Assembly: GCA_027605045.1 (NCBI GenBank)
Contig: JAQFWX010000015.1
Location: 728,455-792,454 of the forward strand
DNA length: 64,000 nucleotides
Origin: Phallus indusiatus
Lineage: Eukaryota; Basidiomycota; Agaricomycetes; Phallales; Phallaceae
Reading direction: 5' to 3'
Of the stretch, positions 1 to 12,776 are shown piece by piece. The stretch's first letter is position 1, and each line of letters opens with the position of its first letter. A program made the position numbers and the translations under genes. The notes below the pieces were generated by a model. It ran no database searches. It was not told the origin of the DNA and saw nothing but the letters and a program-made list of their open reading frames with translations.

Positions 1-1922
1 ACGTGCTACAGTCGAGTCCGATTATACTCTCGTTTTCTTAGCCGCGGGAAATCACCACACTCCGTCCTGGAACTGGGTTTGGAAAGCGTATCGCAGCTTA
101 AGCCGAAAATACCGTAAGAATTTGAAGAAAATGGTACGCGTAATCCCCGTTTTGTGCATACGCATGTCCATGGCGGAGAAGGCTGATTCATCTATTTTTC
201 ATTCCGCAGTACATTGTCCATCCTTCATTCTTTACGAAAAGTGCGTTTATGATTTCATTCAGTATTTCCAAATAGCTCCAATATTTCAACAGTGTTATTC
301 TCCTTGGCTGGGTCATTGATTAAGTAAGCAACACTGCTCCTCCCCTTTGCACCGGTCCGCAGAGGTATTCACGCCTTGTCTCCTTTACAGCCCTAAGTTT
401 TTCAATAAGATTCAATATTGCCGCACCCTCTCGGAACTTTCCCGGCATGTTCCCTTGACTCAAATAGACATACCTCCGGAAGTATACAAGTGGGTATCAC
501 TCCTTTGCCACTCTCCACCATCATCTGCTTCCGTTTATCTGCACTCGCACGTTCGCCGCACGATTGATAACTCATACTCATTGGTTCATTGTTGTTTAGG
601 GAGAACCTTAAGTTCGAAGAAAGAATCGAGCTTCCAGTGCCACCCGCGTCATCTCAATTTGGTGTTCCGCTAGAGGAGCTTATGGGTGTCTACGGAGAGA
701 AAGGTGGTATACCACGGGTTGTACGTGATTGCGTGATTTACTTACGGGAATATGGTGAGATCAGCTTTGCTTCCCGCAGTTGTATTTACTGACCTCAGCT
801 CTATTCAGGACTGGAGCACACGGGTCTATTTCGTCGATCACCATCCTCAGCTGTCCTCAAGCAAATCAAAGATGCGTACGACAGAGGTTCGTTTCTTCAA
901 GTTACGTTTAAGACGTCGATATTTAAATTAATACTTTCTGAACAGGACAAATGGTTAGCCTTGAAACATACAATGATCCCAACCTGGCAGCTGTACTCCT
1001 GAAGATGTTCTTCCGCGACCTACCTCAACCTATCTTTCCAGAAACTATCTATCCTATAATTGAACAATGTCCACTACCCTCAGATAAAGACGGAGACGTG
1101 GCCTGTATAACATATATTAGGGAGACTATCCTGCCGGCTTTAGGAAGCTTTTCCTCTGTACTTGTGCTAAGCTATGTTCTAAGTGCGTATTGTTCATTCC
1201 TGTTCGCTTTCTTTGTTTTGATTTATCATTCTCCATACTTCACTTACACAGGTTTATTACACGATATTTCGGTACGAGCGGATACAAACAAGATGACATC
1301 ACACAACCTCGCTATTGTATTCTCACCCAACTTGGTTAAATCGCCCAACCCTCTCAGGGACGTGCAGATGTGTGGGGTCCCTGGCGGACCAAGCATGTCA
1401 GGCAGCGATAGCCAATCTGTCGTCTCAGGTGCCAATACAGCTTCAAGTTCAACTACGTCCGCGGGGACAGTTGGGATGGTGATCAAATGCTGTATTGAGC
1501 ACTATTCTGAGATATTCGACGAAGTTCCGGATAGGAGTGAAGCTATCCCTGTGCCGAATACATTATGGCGCGCGATGACTAGTAAACTATCACGGAAAGA
1601 CTCCACCCGGTCTACCAGATCTGCCGTGGACGGCACGACTACTGGCGGCCAGAGGACGACGCCGAGTTCACGAACACGACCAATTCTGAACGGTACGTCC
1701 TGTCTTTATGCTACAATGGGACGTCCGCGATCGTTCATTAGCCTAGAGAAATCTTCTGCTTCTTTCGGTCGAAGAGGGTCTGTACGCTTTCGGGTTGCGT
1801 CTGGGAAGTCAGATGATTATAACAATAACGCTATTACCGCTTTTAAGGGTTCTGCCGCTGGCGTCGAGGCTCTAGGCGTTAATGCGGTCGGCTTGATTAG
1901 TAGTTCTAGTTCGGCTGACTGA
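1..1922 (+). CDS. Sec14-like (CRAL-TRIO/BCH) plus RhoGAP protein, 3' part
   Basis: GTPase-activating protein for Rho-type GTPases; the gene enters from the left edge, so its start is missing. My exons are <2-133, 210-240, 293-323, 391-489, 600-754, 809-886, 946-1182 and 1252-1922, all in phase. The first exons give a lipid-binding Sec14/BCH-like module (motifs KNLKKMYIVHPSFF and RTLSELSRHVPLTQID). The RhoGAP domain follows, with the arginine finger in GLFRRSP (Arg codon at 832-834) and the later conserved blocks LAAVLLKMFFRDLP and MTSHNLAIVFSPNL. The domain order is that of human ARHGAP1/8 and fungal ECM25-like proteins, which act at membranes on Rho or Cdc42. The last roughly 180 residues are Ser/Thr/Arg rich and probably disordered. 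Domain calls are firm; the target GTPase is unknown. Confidence 0.93.
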
Positions 1923-2555
1923 GGGAAACTGTAGTACGGTCTTTTCCTTTCTCATAAGTTATTCAGCTTTTCTTTCGTTTTCGATGTGTGTTGTTATTGT
2001 TGGTACTGTTTTTTTACTATATCTGTTGATTATCATCTTTTTCTTCGACTATAATTTGATTTCTTGAGATTGTAATTCCGGACATTAATATGTATGCCTA
2101 CCATTTATAAATAATCCGATTTGGACTTTATTCAGTGCGTTATTGTAGAAGTTCAACATTTACAAGTCAGACGAGGCAGTTGGGCCTTGCTACTCTCAAA
2201 GATCAATCCGTTAAGAGAGCAGATGATATTGCGAATAAATACAAGCTTTCAAGAGTGATATTTGTCTAGTATTAGAGCATTACTTCCAATATCAACCACA
2301 AATGTCATACATGTATCATACATGGACCAAATAAAATGGACCGTTATAGGTATCGCCCTGAGTTGGAAAGCGATACGGCGGTTATAAAACCTGGTTCCGG
2401 ATATCGACGTCTAAGTGCTTCAATCACATGCGACATCATCTTTCAAAAGATAACCAAACTGGATAGCGCCGATGTGTAGTTCCAGTGCTAACAAATATTA
2501 GCGAGCTTGCAGTGAAGCAGCCCCTCAGACAGATAGATCTGAGTTGCAGGGTTAG
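1923..2555. other. Convergent intergenic region
   Basis: This is the 3' space between two convergent genes. It is AT-rich with T-runs just after the RhoGAP stop. I see no coding or RNA gene in it. Confidence 0.6.
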
Positions 2556-3521
2556 TTATGTATACCCAGCAAACTGCAGCCACGCCACTATCTCGCTGAC
2601 TCTTCGTACACAAGGAATACTAGACGCAAGTCTTAAATCCGGGCGAAAAGCCATATCTTCCTTCGCAGTAGTGGCAGTGCGATAACATATTTGAGCGGCG
2701 GACTTGTGACTTGGAGAAGCAGTAAGCTCAATGAAAGAGGCGTCTCGTGGCGTAGCAGCGCCATTGAACACGATATCTATTATAAATGACATTAATTTCG
2801 CTGCCACATTCATAACAGGTAGCCTTACTCTCGAAATACACAACGTCGCCTCGTTTCATGGTTGAATTATTTGATGAGAGTCCACTCCAAAGTTCAGCTG
2901 TATCTCGCCACACAATCAGCTTGCAGATCTGTCCACCATCATCACCAATGACGAGCTTCAGCAGGGCCATTTCTTCAGAATTGTTTTTGTTCTTTGACGT
3001 GACGTATGCAGGTCCGTCAACTTCTAGGATGCTCACGAGGAGATTGACTTTCATGAATTGGTGCTTCTGATTAGGAATAGCTGATATTAATGAAGATAGA
3101 CTGGTGACATGATCGAGGTTGAAGTTGAACGTTGGAAAGCGGCTGATAGAACTCCCTTCGGATAACATGGTCGATCCTTCATAGCTGTCATACGTTCTGT
3201 TGAAGGTCCTGTCATCCGCGCGTAAAAAGGGTAGTGTCGTGTTCTGTTGATGAAACACTGTTTTTCGACTTTAAAATCATGAAAAAACAATACACAGCTT
3301 CGTGACTACTTACGAGATTTGTAACCTGACTTATTGTTCAGACTCTTGGTCACCTCACTTTCGTCTTCAAAGGTAGCGTTCTGGTGATACGATTGAGACT
3401 GACCATCTGCACAAGTGAGATACCAACCCGATTCTGCTTCATTTACCGCTGCTTCGGAAGAAAGGGCATCTTTGAGCGAAAGTTTTGGTGCGCCAGTAAA
3501 GATTCGATATGATTTCACCAT
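2556..3521 (-). CDS. OB-fold-like putative nucleic-acid-binding protein, 285 aa
   Basis: Three exons on the minus strand, 3314-3521, 2829-3257 and 2556-2776, close in phase to 285 aa. The second intron is supported because without it the reading frame loses the basic motif ICYRT and the tail RPDLRLASSIPCVRRV. The middle (about residues 110-190) has the hydrophobic/Gly pattern of an OB-fold: VNLLVSILEVDGP, LLKLVIGDDGG, then CKLIVWRDTAELW and MKRGDVVYFE. Such pieces occur in an uncharacterised basidiomycete family and recall the OB domains of SHLD2-type DNA-repair proteins. That likeness is from pattern memory only. The N-terminus is polar and probably disordered. Function is unproven; binding of single-stranded DNA is the obvious guess. 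Confidence 0.75.
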
Positions 3522-5230
3522 GGCTCAGCGAACCACACAGCTCGGAAAGAACCGAGAAGCCCACAAGCAATTTCATGTCACGAACGCGTCACTTCAAAAA
3601 CGTGACGACGGCGGACCCGGCCATCCCGGGCTATTAATCGCATCTGCGTTCGAATGGAGTATACCATGCATACCACCTCATGGCATGGTAGATCAAAAAA
3701 TCTCGTTCCAAAACGTCACAGAGTCTCTGATCCGTTTTACACCTTTTCTTTGGCTGATCAATGATTAGGTTTATTCCTGGCCAAGGACACGAAAGCTGTC
3801 ATCTCAGGAGGTTCTCAGCAATTCTCTGGAAGTGAAATTGCATATTTATAGTCCCTATATAACCATCGATACGAAATGAATCAATGGGATCAGAGATTGT
3901 ATCAGAGCGTCGTTGATGCCTTGATTCCAAGTTACGCTTCTGGAAGACTAGACTGAGCAGTCGAGCTGAGGAGATGTTTGAATTTCGCTAACTTCGTAGA
4001 TGATAAAATATATTAGCAGCGTATGTACATACCATATCATCCAACAGATTTGAGTATTGTGCTGCGCACATGATAAAGGACGCGTACGGTAGTTGAATCA
4101 CAGCCCAGCCTGCCAAGTATTGTTTCAGATTCGAGCTAATAATTCCTAAGGAATACTGTGTTTTAAAGGCGATGAAATTCGTAAGCATCACCATAGACCT
4201 CTGAAAGGCATACAGCTCACTTACAACCAAACAAATTATGAGCCCGAATCGCTTATGATCCGTTGTGATCATCATTCAACCAAGTACACGCGGTTGCTGT
4301 CAATGATAATGGCGGCGCTCACATGCATATCAATAAACTGACGATGATGCGATTCAACTGTGAACAGAGTTAGGAATTCTAATGAAGTAATCAACAATTC
4401 CAAATTACTACATATTCTTAAACCGGCTTTTCAATAGATGGTTGCAATCTTTCTTGGCGTCTCAATCGATATCCGCTTCTTGCACCCATGCATTATGTTT
4501 GATCAGTCTCCTACCCTTATATTTGGTAGTCCACGACCATTTATTGCTTTAATCTCAACTGCTATATCGCTCAGTTGACGTCGCCGGGTTCTGAAACACT
4601 GGAAGGATTAATCGTCTTACATAATATTTTCTCCATATCAGACAAAGCTCACGCGCTCACGACGCAGATGCATATTTGAGTGATAGTTACTCACCTTTCA
4701 TTCTTGCAATTGTAGTAAAATGAGTGGATGTGCTAGAAGAATAAAGTCTCATCCTAATATAACATGTTCCTCCCCAAGATCCAATTATCCATTTTCGCGC
4801 ACACATCAACATCTTCTATTGATGAGCATGTAACTCGTCCGAATGACGGCAAAAAAGCAAGAACGACGGATACCGAATTCGTTTAGTTCATCCCCAAATC
4901 GCAATGAGTGGTTTATAAACCATTACCATTTAAATAAATCCTTGTGAATTTAAAATATTCGTCCTGCGATCATGCCAGTCCTTCAGCTATGTAATACAAA
5001 AATGTTCAGCATGTTGGCACACGAGGATATGTTCTCTTCGCTTGCTATTGCCTAGTGAATAGTCCGTGACATGAAAACAATGATAAATAACAATTAAGAC
5101 CAAAGAATTGACTTAAAATCTGAGTATACGTTCCGTCCTCTCAAACTTTAAAATGGACTTGATCCCATACAATAATTGACTGCCACATTCCAAACGAATG
5201 CCACTATTTGTGAACAAGCTGAGCCCGTTC
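3522..5230. other. Intergenic region, no supported gene
   Basis: About 1.7 kb of AT-rich DNA between the OB-fold gene start and the end of the membrane-protein gene. Short open frames (for example 3415-3768 + and 3988-4275 -) have no recognisable motif, no splice-supported extension and ordinary AT-rich composition. The promoter of the OB-fold gene should lie near 3525-3800. Confidence 0.55.
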
Positions 5231-7025
5231 TTAAATCCAACCCCTGGGCACCGCCAATGGGGGTGCAACTAACATCTCGAGTTCGGATCTCACACTTTGC
5301 GTCCTTGGTTGAAATTGAGCCCCAATCGGAGGAGTGGGCAATGGTCGAATATACGTGCTAACAATAGGACTCGGGGGAACCAGTTCAACGTAAGCGATAT
5401 GAGAATCTCTTCTATCACTCTCAATAACCACGGGGCGCCTTTCGTCTTCGAAAATTGAAGTAAAAAGACTCCGGATTTGAGGGGTTTGGGGGATAAGAGC
5501 TTCGGTGGAGTCGGCTTGGCTAGCGCTGAGAACCGACGGAGTCTTCGAACCGTGCGGGCCAATCCATCCATCCAAAGAGTCTGACGTACCCGTTTTCATA
5601 GTTCGCATGGTTCGCCCTCGCTGCAGAGGGTGGGAAGGGCTAGGGCTTGGAGCCACATCGTAAAAAGCAGTGCTCAGCCTATCAGGTGTCTGAGGCATAT
5701 CAAGTGGTTCTTTGGATTGTGGCCTTTCATCCAAAACGCGGCTTTTAAATCGTTTCCGGAGATAAAATAGCACCGCTATGATAATAAGGATGAATACGGT
5801 GGCACCGACAAGTGCCCCGATTAAGATTGCCCGATTGCTGTGCGGTTTTGCTATACTGGAATGAGCCGTCTGATGTACTGCTGAGGACGAGGACGAAGAT
5901 GAGGATGAGGACGACCCCGAAGGAGACGTTGATGCCACGCTGCTGGTCGTATGCGTGGTAGTAGAGGAAAAAAGGGGCGTAGAAGACGCTATCGATGTTG
6001 CAATAGAAGAGGTACTAGACAAACTTTGGCTGGACGTGGTGGTTGAAGTGTTGGCTATCGTTGAAACGTTGCGTATGGACGTTGTGCTAGTGCTGCTCTT
6101 GATGTCCAAGAAAGCAAGAGAGAGGGCCGTTTGCTGCTCGTTTCCAAGGTATCTTACGGTCAATTGATGAGAACCCTGCGAAAGAAGTCCAGTTCGAAAC
6201 AAGACTTGGTTAAGGCGCGCCTGTGTTTCGGAGCTGGCATTATTCAAACCTGGAAGAGAAAATTGTTTGAAGGCCGCTCCGTCGATAGAGTATTCCGCTG
6301 CGGATGGTAAAGTCGGTAAAAGCGAGGAGTAAGCTCCAAACCAAATTAGTTTCTGGCCTGATTATCTAGATTAGTCGCGGAAGAAATATAGGGGAAAATG
6401 CCCTACCTGTAAACGATACGTTGATGGAGGCTCCAGGCGAGTTTGTTAACCGAGCTGAGCCAGTATCACTCTCAGTCATGAATGTGCCCGAATAAATGAT
6501 AGAGGGGTCAGATGCCTCGATTCGAAGGGACGCTTCGTTGGGAAGAATGGGAACTGAAGGAGAATATAACAAATAATCAAAAAATAATGGGGTATTTTGG
6601 GATTGAATATCGATTGTAAGTTCATGTTTCCCAGCTGATAAATTCCCACTGCAAAGAGACCAATTGTTCTCCGATACTTGTGGTAAATCCACCGGTAACA
6701 TAATTCCGTCTACTGAGCAAATCACATCGGGTGCGGGTTCCTCGAGGTTTGGTATGGACGAGATCACTGCCTCTACGTAAGAACCTGGAGAAAATACATA
6801 CGCTATGAAGAGAGGTATTTTCATGAGTTCACAATTCTTACCATTAAAGATGAAATGAAATGATCCATTTGTTGCAGTTTTCAGAGAGGCAGACATAGGA
6901 GAACCCAGAGTTCCACTGGAAAAAATCTCGCTCGTCTTGAGGACGTCCACCCACGCACCGACTGGCTCATACGCGATGCGGGTATTGCCGCTTTGTACTT
7001 GGATTAAATGAGTGGGAGTTGACAT
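5231..7025 (-). CDS. Single-pass membrane protein with beta-sandwich-like ectodomain, 562 aa
   Basis: Exons 6842-7025, 6407-6784 and 5231-6357 on the minus strand join in phase to 562 aa. The first roughly 330 residues form a repeated beta-rich ectodomain with motifs seen again and again in agaricomycete surface proteins (DPSIIYSGTF, GASINVSFTG, QKLIWFGAYSS, SAAEYSIDG). A Ser/Thr-rich stalk follows, then one membrane helix (ALVGATVFILIIIAVLFYLR) with basic residues on its inner side, and a cytoplasmic tail of about 190 residues rich in Pro and Ser. No clear signal peptide precedes the ectodomain; the start is the only good Met in frame. These proteins are abundant in basidiomycetes and of unknown role; cell-surface sensing or adhesion is inference. 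Confidence 0.85.
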
Positions 7026-9613
7026 GTGCGTCGATGACTTTATGCTCGCCGCAAAGAAAAAGAACGAGTGTGAATGTCAGTCAGGTAATATCCTAACTGA
7101 ATAATAGTGTAAAAAGAGGCAGTGGAGGCGTGAGTTCATAACATTCAATTTTTCCGGCGAGTGAGTCGATATCGTTGATTAATCGTTGCTATGTAGCCGT
7201 CGAGGCAGGAACCTATTTTATCTCACTAGTGAAATAATTAACTAGACCTCGTTCCGTATCAAACTCACCTCAGTTAACAATGTGCGAGCCAGCTTTACCA
7301 CATTGGCACAGCGACGAATCATTGAGAGGTCTCAGGTCTAGCTCATGACGCGGCTGATATACGTAGTGATGCAAAAGTGAAAAAAATTTAACATCAAGTT
7401 TTTTTTTTTTGTTTTTGTGAAAGGAGCACAGCACCGTTCAGCTAACACCGAGTCTGCAGCCGACGTAGAAGTTTGATTAGGTCATCAACGAACTTCTTGG
7501 TAACTAGCGCCGCCGACGCGGCATATCCCTGCCCCCAGAATGTGCACGGGAACACTGGGAGAAGTTAGAAACAAATGACGAAGCAGAGCAAATCTATTTA
7601 TCTAATATTATTACATTATGGAGGAATATCAAGTATTTAGAATTATGTTAAAGAAATGCGTGCCAAAAAAGAAAAAGAAAAGGGAAAATACTCCTAACGC
7701 CTTATAAACTTGATGTTTACGCATGAAATTCTGATTGAATTTTTTGTTCTATGCATCTAATGTGGGAGCTGTATAAGCGATCATGAACCAACTAGTGTTC
7801 GTGAGGTTGCATGTAAGTCATCCAACGCGGTGAGGACTCAAGAGCGCATGAAAAACCACGAACAAAACTTCAGCCGCTCATCTTGAAACCTCTCAACAAG
7901 CTCATCCATAATAAAACATAACTAACGTAACTGTCCAAATAAAGAACGCATAAGCGTTCCCATTACATATTAAAAACTTGCTCTCACACAAACAGAGAAA
8001 CGCCCAACCAATAGCATCCACAATACAACCTTATGTAACGCTACAAATTTCGAATGTAACGAACATTCAAATTTTAGAAGACGAAACCGCACTCCTTTGT
8101 TACATCCACAAGGTTATATTGGTACGGTAGATACGCTTAAACCAATGATGTCAATAACACGGGCAATTATAAATCAGCATACTAATGTAACTCCAGTTTT
8201 AAACTCAACTCACACCGATTCAAAATCAGAGTGTTATTTCATATCCAGAATTCAAAATCAGAGTGTTAATTCGTATCCAGATTGAATTCCAGATTTAGGC
8301 CCAGATTTTCACCTCCGAGTGACATGTGAGAACCCTGCTGGGGCAGGGAACAGCTGGGAACGGTGCCGAGAAATTATTACAGTACATAATCAAACATCCA
8401 CAAGACGCCCACATGGTCAAACTAACAACAAACTGAACTGATGTCTTCGTTCAAGTCTCATCGTTTAAGTTTGGAATCTCGACGGATGTTCCATGGTATT
8501 TGATTGTATTGTTGAGAATAGTTTTTTAAGTAAGGGACAAGGTTTGTCTTCATAAATCTCGAAACTCTTTCCTGTTTACTGACGTCGAAAAACAGTCACG
8601 CCGAGATGAAAATTCCTTAGGAACTGGAACGTGCCTCGAATCGTCAATTCATTCCGATAGGAATATCGTGGGTTTGACTTGCTCTCTCAATCAGCTCGAT
8701 TATCTATGTTTGTGATATGAATGTCGTCAATCTTAGACGAGAGCACAAAACGCTCTGCCTATCGTGTCTTGTCGTTATGATTTATTATATACATGGAAGA
8801 AGTCGTCCCCAAGGAATCAGGAACAACGAAACGCTGACTAACTTTGATCTGGATTATGAATATCATTGTTTCCTCGTTGTACGAAGCTTTTCGAAACGGC
8901 TTGCAGAGAGGATTCAGTGGGCGCTTGCACCGATGAGCCATTAACAGAAGACGAAGTTTTATGAAGTTGTGAGAGTTTAATAGTTATTTAAAAACCTAAT
9001 TCCCAACCTTTCTCATGGTTTCACACAGGTTCACACCTACATCATTAGAAGCCCCCAAATCTGGGTTCGTTTAGTTCCCACAATATCATGGTACATACGT
9101 TTTCATTTATAATAAGGCTTGCGGGATTTTCATATTGCTCATACTATAGCACGACCGTTTAGGAAGACGTTGGTTACTCACATACATATTTTAGTACGTA
9201 GCTTTCAACAATTTTTCAAAATCGACTGAGTATTTATCCCTACTAGTCTCTGGTAGAAAACTTGTATAAATATGAAATTGCGATGACATATTTGCCGGGT
9301 GTCCACACAAAGTAAGAAGGTATTCTTTCAGCGTTATGGAGGAGGGCACTTTGCCATATCGGTCTCATCCTCCAACATTATCTCTACTTCAGTCTTTGAC
9401 ATTCTAAGCAAGAGAAGCTTTTGGTATCTTCTTTGAGTCGTATCATGCGGTACGTGCAACGTCTTATGACTAAAGCACCTTTTTTTACAACATCGTCAGT
9501 GCGTCATTGGCACATTGTTAGAAGCAAAGTAAACCGCTCAGCTGGACCGAACAACCGAACCGGACATATAATGGTTCGCATTAATATCCTGCAACTCTCA
9601 ACGTCTTTTCGCA
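7026..9613. other. Intergenic region, no supported gene
   Basis: About 2.6 kb. It holds a poly-T tract near 7400, a short tandem duplication at 8218-8281 and scattered small open frames without motifs. The divergent promoters of the membrane-protein gene and the esterase gene lie at its two ends. Confidence 0.55.
8218..8281. repeat. Two tandem copies of a 32-bp unit
   Basis: 8218-8249 and 8250-8281 match at 30 of 32 positions. Both copies begin attcaaaatcagagtg and end atccaga. A single small tandem duplication with no obvious function. Confidence 0.85.
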
Positions 9614-11350
9614 ATGTTGCTTTTTAGTCTCATAACGGGACTAACTCTCCATTACAACCTACTGCTAGCACTTGCTGCACACCCTTCGTCCCAGAATTGT
9701 GCCGAGTTAAAACTACTACACATAGAGAATGCTACGATCCTGGATGCCACCCTTGTCTCTGCCGGTTCAAATATAACAACACCCAAAGGTTCATGTCAGC
9801 AGACTGCCACCGTCTCCTCAAATGTATGTCGCGTTCAAGTGAACGTGACGACATCGTCTTCTTCGTCCGTACGTTTTGAAGCATGGCTTCCGGATGAAGA
9901 CCAGTGGTTTGGGCGGTTCCTTGGTCTTGGAAATGGCGGTCTCGATGGATGTGGGTATTCCTATGTTTTGTTGCGAATCAACAATAATGCATTTTAAACA
10001 GGTATTGATTATGAGAATCTCGATTATGGCACAACTATGCACTTTGCAAGCGTCGGGTCTAACAACGGTCATGATGGAGGAGACGCAGACGGCATACCTT
10101 TTCTCAATCATCCAGAAGTTGTGAATGATTTTGCATTCCGTGCCATTCACGTCGAAGTTGTAATCGGCAAACAAATTGTCGAAGCATATTACAACAAACC
10201 TATATCCAAGTCCTACTTTTTGGGCTGTTCCACCGGAGGAAGACAGGCTTTCCAATCTGCCTTAAAGTTTCCTGAAGACTTTGATGGATTGGTTGCGGGT
10301 AGTCCCGCCACGGATCACAATCACTTAAATGGCGCACAGGGCCTTTGGGGTCGATTCGTTGGTGCCCCGAATTTCAATTCTTCACCCGATTTTATTCCCG
10401 CAGAACTCTGGCCTATCATCTCCCAAGAAATATTCAATCAATGTGACGATTTGGATGGGATTGTGGATGGCATCATAAGCGATCCGGATATGTGTATTTT
10501 CCGACCTGAAGCTCTTCTGTGCGACTCCGGAGCTACCAACACGAACATGTCTTCCTGTTTGACTTCATCACAAGTTGGAGCTTTGAAAAATATTTATCAG
10601 CCTATTTACGGGAACTTTGGGCAACTATTGTACCCGAGATACGACCCTGGAGGCGAATCAAATGGAAATTTTGTTGATATGTTCAGTGGTGAAATCTTCC
10701 CAATTGCCGTCGTAAGTGACATTGCCAACTCTTACAAGCCTAAAATTCATCGTGCTTCAAAGGCTGCATTCCAAGACTTGATATTCAATAATCCCAATTT
10801 TTCCTTCAATAATTTTAACGTAATGGATGTCGAACTTGGCAATATAATTAATCCAGGAGGTATTGCGACTTTCAATGGCAATCTTTCAGCATTTAAAGAT
10901 CGTGGTGGAAAAGTTGTGACGTATCATGGAAGGCAAGATCAGGTACAAAATTCATTTGAATCTGAAAAACTAGTGCTCATGGACATCGTTTAATATTATT
11001 TACAGCTTATTCCTTCCGGTAGCTCACCCCGACTATACGACCTAGTATCTGCTACACTTTCTTTGCCCAACTTGGATGACTTCTACAGACTATTCTTGGT
11101 TCCTGGCATGGAGCACTGTTCTGGTGGACCTGGAGCGTGGGCGTTCGGTCAAGGCGGAATAGCATCAAACGTCGTCAACACTTCATCTCATAACATCTTG
11201 CTCGCTCTGGTAGACTGGGTTGAAGGGAATCAAGCACCGCCAGATATAATTGGGTCTATTCCTGGACTGGACTCGGAAAGAACGCATTGCAGGTATCCGC
11301 AACGGAGTGTTTTCAATGGGTCCACTTTCATTTGCGAGATAATCGCTTAA
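9614..11350 (+). CDS. Secreted tannase/feruloyl esterase family protein, 540 aa
   Basis: Extracellular serine esterase acting on plant phenolic esters (feruloyl or galloyl esters). Exons 9614-9950, 10002-10942 and 11006-11350 close in phase to 540 aa, the usual family length. A signal peptide is evident (Leu-rich first about 22 residues, then AHPSSQNC). The nucleophile is Ser189 in GCSTGGRQ, the acid is Asp425 in HGRQDQ and the base is His463 in PGMEHCSGG. Cys188 and Cys464, next to Ser and His, form the CS-D-HC disulfide typical of the family. The DDLDGIVDGIISDP segment resembles the calcium-binding loop of the lid domain. The substrate cannot be fixed from sequence. An active enzyme is expected because all key residues are present. 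Confidence 0.95.
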
Positions 11351-11835
11351 GTAGGTAAAGGCGAGACTATTATCCTTGATGTCTACTAGTAGCTTTGTTA
11401 CAAAATCAAATTTCATTTTCCCCTTGAGAAAAAAAAGCGAAAGCCTACTACTGTAAACACTCATGTTTTGCGAGAAATACGTTGCAAAATGTCGTGACAC
11501 TCATTTATGTAAAGCAGAGCTTTAGGTGTAATATATGTATACACGACACTGCGTCCCTGTTTCGCAGATCTTTCCCCCGCCGCACAACTTTACAATAATT
11601 ATGCGACGGTGATAAATGGTGATAGATATTGCACGGGAGTTTTCAGTGCAGACGGTCTTTTCAAGAATTGACAACAACAACGCACACATCGCCTTAAAAG
11701 TAAACGAAGGGAATTTTCTTTTTTCTTTTTTTATAAACTTGACAAAGTCTGATACCAAAAAAAACATTGGACGCTGACGTCAAACGGTTGCAAATAAAGG
11801 AGCACAGATTGTTCATAGACTCCAACCCAATTCAT
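11351..11835. other. Convergent intergenic region
   Basis: Shared 3' region of the esterase gene (+) and the small secreted protein gene (-). I see nothing coding in it. Confidence 0.6.
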
Positions 11836-12776
11836 TCATTTAAAAGCCGTAAAGAGTTGATCAAAGATATTGTTGACTGCTGGTATGTATTTATCAACGT
11901 AGTATTCTTCAATTTCTTGATGTTTCTGCAATGATTGGATGAGCATCACGGAGCAGTGTAAATGCCACATGGGGAAGAAGTGACAGAACAGAATAAATAC
12001 CTCGGAAGGGATGATTTTGAGTGCTTTCTTCATGAAATTCTGAACAGGAAATCAGTCTCGCTCAGAAGGGTCAATATCAAATCATAAAACATACATCGGC
12101 TACAAGTTTCCATTCCAAGATATGCTCCTGGATGGCGGAGGCCCCCAAGTTTTCATCCAGTAATTTCTTTTGTTTCCCGAAGTCTTGAGCTAGGACGTAG
12201 AAATATACAAAGGCTTGGTCGAGTATGGTATTAATCTTCTCGAGTTCCTCAACAGTAACTGGACCGACACCCTGTTATTACGATGTTTATTTTTTGAAAT
12301 TCCGCAAATATGTAAAACGTTCTGTTTACCTCTAAGAGGCTTTGCCCCTTTTTATTTCAGGATTATGAGATAGACGCTAATCACCTGTACTACTAGTAGA
12401 GACGGACTTTACCGATGGCCTGAAGTAGTGCATTGTACGCTCCGGGAACTGCCTGCAAAATGACAATCATAGCATAAGTCTGTCAATGCTATCAAGGTGG
12501 TGAAAGTATCCTTACTTCAGAAGCAGCGGAAGAATTTGAAGATAATTGAATTTCGTTGACGACATTATCAAAGTGTATCTAGTATTATTGTATCATTCGA
12601 GTCGACTAGCTCTTGAATAGATGATGGAAGTCACGTACGATTGCGCGTTGAATATTCATAAATCCGGAAACAAGGTCGGGATCGGCACGCGTGAAAGTAT
12701 CAGTGGTGGCAGACGCACTGACAGAGGCGCAACCAACAGCAAAAACCACAGTATAGAGAAGTTTAAGAGAAACCAT
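11836..12776 (-). CDS. Small helical secreted protein, 177 aa
   Basis: Six short exons on the minus strand (12639-12776, 12516-12578, 12413-12452, 12095-12258, 12001-12039, 11836-11925) join in phase to 177 aa. The first about 22 residues are a clear signal peptide (MVSLKLLYTVVFAVGCASVS). The rest is predicted all-helical, with amphipathic stretches such as VTVEELEKINTILDQAF and a C-terminal helix VDKYIPAVNNIFDQLF. It has no cysteines in the mature part. Size, secretion and helical make-up recall the HsbA-like hydrophobic surface-binding proteins, but no diagnostic motif is visible, so that is only a suggestion. The exon 3/4 junction was chosen because only the acceptor at 12259 keeps the frame. 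Confidence 0.75.
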
